Source: Neostapfia colusana (taxonomy: Eukaryota > Streptophyta > Magnoliopsida > Poales > Poaceae). From it: DNA of 64,000 bases. Shown piece after piece: positions 56,585 to 64,000 of this stretch. A program made the position numbers and the translations under genes. The stretch covers positions 22,001,084 through 22,065,083 of the forward strand of contig JASWHV010000016.1 of assembly GCA_030760725.1 (NCBI GenBank). Reading direction: 5' to 3'. The notes beneath the pieces were generated by a model, which was not told where the DNA came from, did no database searches, and saw only the letters and a list, made by a program, of their open reading frames with translations. Every line of letters starts with the position of its first letter. The first letter of the stretch is position 1.

Positions 56585-58580
56585 CTCGACGGCTTCGGAG
56601 TTCAGCCTCTGAGGAGAGGGTGAAGCCTGGCATCGGAGCTCAGCCCCTGTGAAAGGGGGTGCTTCGGCTTCGGAGCTCGCCTCTGAGGAGAGGCAGAGGT
56701 CTGGCTTCGGTGCTCACCCCCATGGAGGGGGTGTAGACTGGCATCAGAGGTCACCACTGCTGAGGGGGTGAGGTCTGGCATCGGAGCTTAGCCTCTGAGA
56801 AGAGGGGAGGTCCGGGAGGTCATCGGAGCTTAGGCCAGCGGAGGGCGTGAGGTCCGGCATCGGAGCTCAGCCTCTGAGAAGAGGGGAGGTCCAGGAGGTC
56901 ATCAGAGCTCAGGCCTGCGGAGGGCGCGAGGACTAGAAGTCATCGGAATTCAGCCTCCGAGGAGAGTGGAGGTCCGGGAGGTCATCGGAGCTCTGCCTCT
57001 CAGAAGAGGGGAGGTCCGGAAGGTCATCGGAGCTCTGCCTCTCAGAAGAGGGGAGGCCCGGAAGGTCATCGGAGCTCCGCCTCTGAGAAGAGGGGAGGTC
57101 CGGCATCGAGGCTCGCCTCTGAAGAGAGGGCGAGGGCCGGAAGTCATCGGAACTCTGCCTCCGATGAGAGGGCGAGGGCTGGAAGTCATTGGAACTCTGC
57201 CACCGAGGAGAGGGGAGGTCCGGAAGGTCATCAGAGCTCTGCCTCTCAGAAGAGGGGAGGTCCGGAAGGTCATCGGAGCTCCGCCTCTGAGAAGAGGGGA
57301 GGTCCGGCATCGGGGCTCGCCTCTGAGGAGAGGGCGAGGGCCGGAAGTCATCGGAACTCTGCCTCCGAGGAGAGGGCGAGGGTCGGAAGTCATCGGAACT
57401 CTACCTCTGAGGAGAGGGGAGGTCCGGAAGGTCATCGGAGCTCCGCCTCTGAGAAGAGGGGAGGTCCGGCATCGGGGCTCGCCTCTGAGGAGAGGGCGAG
57501 GGCTGGAAGTCATCGGAACTCTGCCTCCGAGGAGAGGGCGAGGGCCGGAAGTCATCGGAACTCTGCCTCTGAGGAGAGGGGAGGTCCGGAAGGTCATTGG
57601 AGATCTGCCTCTGAGAAGAGGGTGAGGTCTGGAAGGTCATCGGGGCTCCGCCTCTGAGAAGAGGGTGAGGTTCGGAAGGTCATCGGAGCTCCGCCTCTAA
57701 GAAGAGGGTGAGGTCCGGCATCGGGGCTCGCCTCTGAGGAGAGGGCGAGGGCCGGCATCGGGGCTCACCTCTGAGGAGAATGCGAGGGCCGGCATTGGAC
57801 CTCAGCCCAGTGTAGGGCGCAAGGTCCGGGAGGTCATCGGAACTCAGCCTCTGAAAAGAGGGGAGGTCCGGGATCGGAGCTCACCCCTGCGGAGGGGGTG
57901 ATGTGCGTCTTCATAGCTCAGCACAGTGTAGGGCGCAAGGTCCTACTTCGGTGTTCACCCCTGCAGAGGGGGTGGTGACCGGCTTCGGAGGTCACCCCTG
58001 CGATAGGGATATTGTCCGGCATCGTACCTCAGCCCAGTGTAGGGCGCACGGTCCGGCTTCGGTGTTCACCCCTGGGGGTGGCGACCGGCTTCGGAGATCA
58101 CGCCTGCGATAGGGATATCGTCCGGCATCGGACCTCAGCCCAGTGTAGGGCACACGGTCCGGCTTCAGTGTTCACCCCTGGGGGTGGCGACCGACTTCGG
58201 AGATCGCCCCTGCGATAGGGGTATCGTACGACATCGGACCTCAGCCCAGTGTAGGGTGCACGGTCCCGCTTCGGAACTCGCCTTTGAGGAGAGGGCGAGG
58301 GCCGGCATCGGAGCTCACGCCCAAGGAGGGCGTGAGGTCCATAGGTCATTGGAGCTCAGCCTCTGAGGAGAGGGTGAGGTCCGGCTTCGGAGCTCGCCTC
58401 TGAGGAGAGGGCGAGGGCCGGCATCGGAGCTCAGGCCCACGGAGGGCATGAGGTCCGAAGGTCATCGGAGCTCCGCCTCTGAGAAGAGGGGAGGTCCGGG
58501 AGGTCATCGGGGCTCACCCCAGTGGGAGGGGTGAGGCCCGGCTTAAGAGCTCACCCCTGCGGAGGGGGTTATGACCGGCT
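56585..58580. repeat. 2-kb minisatellite in the D2 3' untranslated region
   Basis: Dense tandem repeats built on units like GGAGCTCNGCCTCTGAGGAG plus AGGTCCGG and AAGGTCATCGG. Units near 40 bp are grouped in higher-order blocks. One block is exact: three copies starting at 58027, 58133 and 58239 are 106 bp apart. Another motif recurs at 57111, 57306 and 57470. Tandem repeats in the 3' untranslated region are a known feature of plant Tat-lineage elements and a proposed source of satellites (established). Long frames on both strands here are repeat artefacts. Confidence 0.9.
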
Positions 58581-58968
58581 CTACTCAGAGGTCCTCCCTT
58601 CCCTATCTCTTAGTCTTATTTGGCTTACTGTCCTGGGCCGGAATACGGGGCTCGGGCAATCCAGTGCACTCGGTCCCAGAGGTCCGGCCCCCATCCCTAG
58701 TCAGAGTGTAATCGTCCGACCCCCTAGTACTCAGACCGTAGCGCTGGGGAGGCAGAGTGTGCATGCTTTGGGTGCAGGACCGGGAAAAGCAAGGCTCCTG
58801 GACCCTCCGCTCTGGCGTAGGTCTTTTCCTGGAGGAGACCGACTGGTGTCACAATACCCTGACTGGGGGAGGTCCGAGAGGCCCCCGGGCCATTGGCAGG
58901 TACCCTAAGCGCGACCACACTCGGCAGGATAGCAAATGTCAACTATGCATGAGATCAGGGACGGGGAA
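58581..58968. other. D2 interior remainder, unassigned
   Basis: Non-repetitive GC-rich sequence between the minisatellite and element C. I recognise no domain on either strand. By position it lies between the end of D2 pol and its 3' repeats. Confidence 0.5.
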
Positions 58969-61900
58969 TGTGGCGGACCGGAATCCGCTCATCCAGGATC
59001 GCAGAGGGTGGTGCCGCGCGATGCGACACCCGACAGCACACGTCATAAGAACACAATATATTACATGGGAAAAACAGCTGAAACTGTACAAACAAGTACA
59101 AACTTCAGTTACAATTATTGTTCTATTACACAGCGGAAGACTACACTATACAACTCACGCCCGCCTATTTTGCAAAAGTCGGTTGCCCAGCCCTAGGGCA
59201 ACCCACACTAGCTGCACGTCTCAGCTCAGCGCGGCGTGTACGGCTCCCACTCAGCCGTGGTCCCCGACGGAGGGTAACCCTCGCCGGTGGACTCGTACTC
59301 CGAGTCCGTGGGTGGCTCCTCACCTGAAAAACACTTAAGCAGCAACCGTGAGCACGAAGGCTCAGCAAGGCTTAACCGACTCACCTAAGCATGAAACTCT
59401 ACATGAGGTGTACAATGGACATAGGATAGTAACATTTCAGCAAAACGACACGCCTACAAGTTCATCCTTAGTTCATCTTTTAGCAACAAGTTAACAGTTC
59501 ATGAAATCTGAAATTTAGTAAGCAGTATTTGGTGGCACACATGTAGCAATACAATTATATCAATCAGCATCATTGAATCAACATATTTCATCCATTAGTC
59601 TACGTTACGACGCAGTGAACAAGCGGTACTCGTCACCGCGAGGGACGGCGAATCGACTCGATATACACCTGCAGGGAAAACCCAAAGAGCACGTCACGTA
59701 CGCCCACCCGTGGAGCTGCACAGCACGCTCACTCGATGTCGTACGGAACAACCTTTCACCCAACAGCCCAAACGTCGAACCGGTCGCACCGAAACGAGCA
59801 GGAGGTTCCCCACACGGAGCATCTCTCTATGCCCGTTGGCAGATTTCCACCTTGCTGCCCTCAACCTACACCTATAAATCAGTGTGCTATGCCTCGACGC
59901 CCGGAGGTTTAGGCTACATCGGTTTATCGGGGCCCATATATCCGATATGCCTTCGGTACATTCAATACTTGTTCAGCAGGGCCGCACACGGATCGGTCCT
60001 CAATCGACACGGGCAGGGCTGCGCACACAAGACTCTCTCTTGCTGCGCCCTAGCCCCTGCCTAGTCTCATTTTCATTACTAAAGTGATCTCACATCACTC
60101 AACCGAACCCGTGTGTCCCAAGCCTATCTCGCGAGTAGATTCCAACTACTCGACTTGTACCGAAGTCCTATGACTCATTAAGCATAGCCTGTCTACTCGA
60201 GGTCCTTGACACTACCCTCACTCTTTTAGGAACCTTTGGTTATGCAAGTGGGGTTTCATTCATCCTATACCTAATGCACGTACATACTTCATATGACACA
60301 TGTAAACAAAGTAAAACTTTTAAAAAAGGTTAATGCAAACCGGGGCTTGCCTTGTTGCTGCTGGTCAGGAGTTAGTTCTTCGTCCGGAAGGAGGAAGTCC
60401 AGCACTTCCGGAGTCTCTTCTTCCACGGCTACACGTTAATGAAATAATATATGTTAATTTAGATGCAAATGTGAGTTTTAGAGTAAAACTTCTACTATTG
60501 GTTCTAATAATCAGCCTCTAACACCTGGAACTTTGTTTAAGAATTTAAATATGAACTGGTGTTGGTGGTTTGGCTTGGACTTAGTCACATGGTTAAATGC
60601 TAAGTGGTTTTCCCCTTTTCCATTTTAATCCCTTAAGTGGGTAAACAGGACAGGGGTGATCTAGAGCTCCAATAGAGCTGAGAATTTTTGTGTGAGTTCC
60701 TTGTCACAAGAAAACTCTCTGGACCAAACATTAGCACTTTTCATGGAGTGGTTTGCTCAGAATAATTCTCTTGGCAAATCAGCAAGGAAGAATTAATTCT
60801 GAGGTAATACCCCTGTTCATGCTCAACTTAATGAACTACAATTTCTATTATAGCTCATAGAGTTTGCATGAATTTTCCTAGCATTTTTGGAGTCAAGGTT
60901 TGCCCAGAACTGAATTTCCAAGTTTTGGAAATTCTCTGAAAATGTTTCTGCATTCAAATGAACACAGCACCTTCCAATTTAAATTGCTCTGACCAAATCA
61001 ACTCCAAATGGTCTGAAACTTTTACAGGGGTTTACTAATGTCCTAAAGAACATTCTGGTAAGATTTGGGGATTTTTGGATGAACCAAACTCCCTCTAAAA
61101 TTCTTTTGCTGAAAAGCTTTAAAGAATTTTCCAGAATTAATTAATGGGTTTCATACAAATTGGGTTGTATCTCTGGACAGAGCTAGGCAAGATGAATCCA
61201 ATCCAATTTGAATCACTAAATTTGGAGCTTCCTAGCCAAGGTTATGGATTTCTAAAGTTTGAGCTGATCCCTGAATTATTTTCCTACAGAAAATCCCCTC
61301 CCGCGCTAAACCAGAGGCTGACAGCGGGGCCCGCCCGTTTAAATTGAACTAACCGCGCGCTCGCGCGCGATTAACACAGGGGCTGACAGGTGGGGCCGCG
61401 CCCTTCGTCTACCTCCCGACGTCGCCGCCCCGAGCCGCCGGAGCTCCGGCTTGGTCAGCGTTCCCGGCGATCTAGCTCACCGGAGCCGACGAAACTCGCC
61501 GCCCCCACGTAATCTCGGGTGCTGAACCCGCTGGACACCATGTCGCCGCCGGCTAACCGCCATAGCTCGCCGGCGACGAGCCCTATGCCTCTGTGCTACC
61601 TCGGCAATGTGTTCCCGCCCTTCTGACCGTTTTCTTCGTGCGCTAATCGCGTCGCCACACTCAGGGAAACCTCGGGAAACTCGCCATGAGCTCTGTTGGG
61701 CCCTAAACGGCCGGCAACAAGGACCTCACCGGCGACCCCCTCCTCCGCCATACTGTCCTAGGGTGAACTTAGGGTTCCGGCGGTGATTTCCTTCCGGTTT
61801 TCGAACGAGAAGGGTCGCCAGAACCTCTAGATGCTCTCTCACAGCTCCGTTCGGCCTCCCACCCACTATGCTTCCCAAATTTCTGCTAAACCTAATTGGG

Positions 61901-62923
61901 TCCCGAAAGGAGCTACTCGCCCTAAACTGAGAAATTCTCCGCGCACAAAGGTCAAACCTTGGAACGGTTTGCGCGGTGGTCTTGAGGACGAGCTAGCGCT
62001 TCACTTTCCTATGGAGGTCGAAGCCGGAAGATGATCACAGCTGGGGTGGCACACGATCGGAGCTCGGGCGACTAGGCTGCTGGTTACAGAACTTCGCGAA
62101 AATCAGTAACTCGCCGGCGGTCTCGGGCCTTTTATAGGCTCCTGAGGCCAGGGGAGAGCGCGACACCTGCTGTGCCACCTCCTCTGCCGAAGCAGGAGCT
62201 GGCCGGCCGAGGTGGTCGGTCGCCGCCGCTGGCTGCAGCTGGCGAGCGCGCTCGGTCGAGGAGTCGGCTGAAGAGACTTCGGTGCTAAGTCTACTGACCA
62301 GTGGGCCTCCCCTCTAACTCTTTTGTTTTTTCCAATTTTCTGAATTCTTTTGTGCCAAAATATCCTCAGCTACTCACAATTTAATGTGAGACTTAGTCAC
62401 CAAGCCTTTGTTTGAATTTGAATTCTCAAATTCAAACTTTGTTTGGTTAAATTTGCTTCATATTCAAACTGAAATTCAAATTCAGTTTTGAATTCTTGCA
62501 AATTTAGCTCTTGACAAGATGAGCTCCAATGGAGATGAAAATTGGTGGGTTTACTCAGAAAAATGTGCTGAGTACAGATATGGAGCTAACTTTTGAATTT
62601 GGGTGATGAAAGTTGCTGCAATTTGAATTTACATTCAAATTGGCCTCTTTTTGAAATAACCCAAAAGTGCCTCAAAAAGTGTTGAATTTGCATGAGCTTT
62701 GGACTGAACCTTCCCAAGACTTTTTAAATTCTAGGGGTGAGCTCAACCTCTCATGTTTAAGTGTAGAAACCATACTTTGTGAAAGTGAAGTCTTTCCCCT
62801 CTAATCATTCTTTTGATGGAGGTTACTTACTCTTCACAACATTTCTCAATCTACCCACAACAAAACTGTTGTGTTGTGAGGTGCAGAAAAGTTTTTGCAA
62901 GTCCCTTTTCTTGGGCTTTTACA
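58969..62923 (-). repeat. Element C 3' LTR
   Basis: 3,955 bp. The outer end resembles the end of the B LTR (GGTGGTGCCG...GATGCG and CAGCACAC blocks). The middle, about 60540-61250, aligns by eye with 6300-7300 of B in reverse. The region 61350-62320 is GC-rich. I call no gene. Frames on the plus strand near 59573-60064 lack recognisable domains. Confidence 0.85.
62130..62136 (-). promoter_or_regulatory. Candidate TATA box in element C LTR
   Basis: The minus strand reads TATAAAA in AGCCTATAAAAGGCCCGAG, about 790 bp from the U3 end. Confidence 0.5.
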
Positions 62924-62958
62924 TCCCTCCCCCCTTAAAAGAATCTCGTCCCGAGATT
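62924..62958 (-). other. Element C polypurine tract and hairpin
   Basis: The plus strand shows TCCCTCCCCCCTTAAAAG then AATCTCG-TCC-CGAGATT (62942-62958). This is the same order and motif as in A, B and E. Confidence 0.8.
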
Positions 62959-62989
62959 ATAAAAGAAGAGATAGCGATGTAATAGGGAC

Positions 62990-64000
62990 TTACCCGTGTT
63001 GAGAAGCCATGAACTCCGGGTAATTTGAGCGAAGGAACTCCTCGCTCTCCCACGTCGCTTCTTCGGCGGTGTGGTTGCTCCAGAGTATTTTGTAGAACCA
63101 CAACATTCTGCTACGTGTGGTCCTGGCTTTCTCATCAAGAATTCCCACCGGATATTCATCATATGTTAAATCCGGTTTCAGCTCGCCGATGTCTTCGGTA
63201 GGAACAGCAGTTGTATGCTTCAAGCATTTTCGCAGTTGCGAAACATGGAAAATATCATGGACACCAGCCAGAGATGCCGGTAGCTCCAATCGATACACTG
63301 CTGGTCCACACTTCTCGGTGATAGCGTAGGGCCCAATGAAACGGGGAGCGAGCTTCCCCTTCACACCGAATCGGTGCACGCCCTTCATTGGAGACACGCG
63401 GAGGTACACGTGTTCCCCAACGTCAAAGTGCAACGGTCTACGCCTCTTATCAGCGTAGCTCTTTTGTCGGGATTGAGCGGCCTTCAAATTGGCTTGAATT
63501 GTCCGAACGCGCTCTTCGGCGTCGTTCACCACATCAACCCCGAATGTGACCCTTTCACCGGACTCGCACCAATTTAATGGGGTGCGGCATTTACGACCGT
63601 AGAGAGCTTCGTAAGGTGCCATCTTGATACTCGCCTGATAACCGTTGTTGTACGAGAATTCCGCCAATGGTAGGTGATCATCCCAGTTCCTACCATGGTG
63701 GATGGCACATGCTCTCAACATGTCTTCCAGGACTTGATTCACCCTTTCTGTCTGACCATCGGTCTGAGGGTGATAGGCGGAGCTCCTGATCAACTTAGTA
63801 CCCAATGCAGCGTGTAGCTGCTCCCAAAAGCGAGATACAAATAATGCACCTCGATCTGAGACAATGGTCTTGGGTACCCCGTATAGGCATAGAATCTTCG
63901 CTATGTATAGTTCCGCATATTTGCCGGCATGGTAACGTGTATTCACCGGAATGAAGTGAGCCGTCTTGGTTAACCGATCAACGATTACCCATATGGAATC
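62990..64000 (-). CDS. pol: Element C integrase and chromodomain-like C-terminus, partial
   Basis: Open on the minus strand from the window edge (64000) to a stop at 62990, with no internal stop. The edge reads SIWVIVDRLTKTAHF. Then come GVPKTIVSDRGALFVSRF and TDGQTERVNQ (second Asp and Glu of the D,D(35)E triad), the GPYAITEKCG tail, and a chromodomain-like end MLWFYKILWSNHTAEEATWE. The first catalytic Asp and everything upstream lie outside. The displayed Met at 63946 would be a GTG and is not a start. Integrase inserts the cDNA into the host genome. The tail probably selects chromatin (family knowledge). Intactness of the whole element cannot be judged from here. Confidence 0.9.
   Translation of the reverse strand, partial: DSIWVIVDRLTKTAHFIPVNTRYHAGKYAELYIAKILCLYGVPKTIVSDRGALFVSRFWEQLHAALGTKLIRSSAYHPQTDGQTERVNQVLEDMLRACAIHHGRNWDDHLPLAEFSYNNGYQASIKMAPYEALYGRKCRTPLNWCESGERVTFGVDVVNDAEERVRTIQANLKAAQSRQKSYADKRRRPLHFDVGEHVYLRVSPMKGVHRFGVKGKLAPRFIGPYAITEKCGPAVYRLELPASLAGVHDIFHVSQLRKCLKHTTAVPTEDIGELKPDLTYDEYPVGILDEKARTTRSRMLWFYKILWSNHTAEEATWESEEFLRSNYPEFMASQHG

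Larger units (their letters stand above)
55398..58968 (-). mobile_element. Element D2: 3' end of a gypsy element of the D family, inserted in element A right LTR
   Basis: A 3' LTR (55398-56483) is followed rightward by the 3' end of the interior. The orientation is minus: the bases next to the LTR give a polypurine tract on the minus strand. The interior holds a long minisatellite and is cut at 58968 by element C. The rest of D2, including its coding region, is outside the window. Confidence 0.82.
58969..64000 (-). mobile_element. Element C: gypsy chromovirus, 3' LTR and end of pol, inserted in D2
   Basis: The 3' LTR (58969-62923) has TGTGGCGG and TTTTACA termini and is followed by a polypurine tract, the conserved hairpin and integrase on the minus strand, running off the right edge. 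The C-terminal pol and the LTR are distant relatives of element B. The right-hand LTR and target duplication are beyond the window. Confidence 0.88.

Noticed and set aside
56950..57625. Long overlapping open frames on both strands giving Arg/Pro- and Ser-rich repeat proteins
   Set aside because: They follow the minisatellite unit exactly, exist on both strands, and carry no domain. Repeat artefact.
58027..58340. Regular 106-bp repeats as a CRISPR-like array
   Set aside because: There are no short repeats with unique spacers. The whole 106-bp unit is repeated, and the context is a plant retrotransposon.
59573..60064. 163-codon plus-strand frame in the C LTR
   Set aside because: It is antisense to the element, has no known domain, and lies wholly inside an LTR.

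Overview
This window is plant nuclear DNA, almost certainly from a grass (Poaceae). It consists wholly of nested Ty3/gypsy LTR retrotransposons. The grass assignment is inference from element style: long LTRs, TGGTATCAGAGCC (initiator tRNA-Met) primer sites, C-terminal mini-chromodomains, and a second family with a TTTGGCGCGCCAGG primer site. I see no host gene, tRNA, rRNA or CRISPR array. Every protein-like frame I trust belongs to a retrotransposon, and nearly all are broken.

Layout, using my own names. Element A (minus strand) is the oldest visible layer and the host of the rest. It survives as its left (3') LTR 1882-4202, pol C-terminus 4215-4543, middle pol 17073-19082, RT-protease-gag 50886-53083, leader and primer site to 53612, and part of its right (5') LTR 53613-55397. 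Four insertions split it. D1 (minus; end of the element at 1-1881) lies in its left LTR. B (plus; 4544-17072, two 4.5-kb LTRs around a decayed 3.5-kb interior) lies in its pol. The E2 array (plus; 19083-50885) lies in the reverse transcriptase, just after the FIDD motif. D2 (minus; 55398 onward) lies in its right LTR. C (minus; 58969 to the right edge) is inserted in D2. E1 (plus; 21805-33933) is inserted in the first LTR of E2. Target-site duplications are readable for B (GGATA/GGCTA), E2 (TACAC) and E1 (GTCCA).

E2 is LTR-interior-LTR-interior-LTR, two units repeated at exactly 8,122 bp, as expected from unequal recombination between LTRs. Its second and third LTRs share a 1.12-kb deletion that removes the predicted TATA box and a 5' splice site. 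E1 and both E2 units share one plan: primer site, a 259-codon ORF0, a 1,489-codon gag-protease-RT-RNase H-integrase-chromodomain frame, a hairpin, a polypurine tract, and the LTR.

The most striking observation is that ORF0 begins with a stretch that copies the histone H3 tail around K9 (TARKSTGG) at the same distance from the initiator Met as in H3. The same element's integrase ends in a chromodomain-like module, a fold that in other proteins reads methylated H3K9. The ATG of ORF0 and the ATG of gag-pol each directly follow an intron-acceptor-like sequence, suggesting splice-controlled expression. Other points are: about 56-bp G-box (CACGTG) arrays in the U3 of two unrelated LTR families; a 2-kb minisatellite in the 3' region of D2; and a palindromic hairpin just before the polypurine tract in all four chromovirus families.
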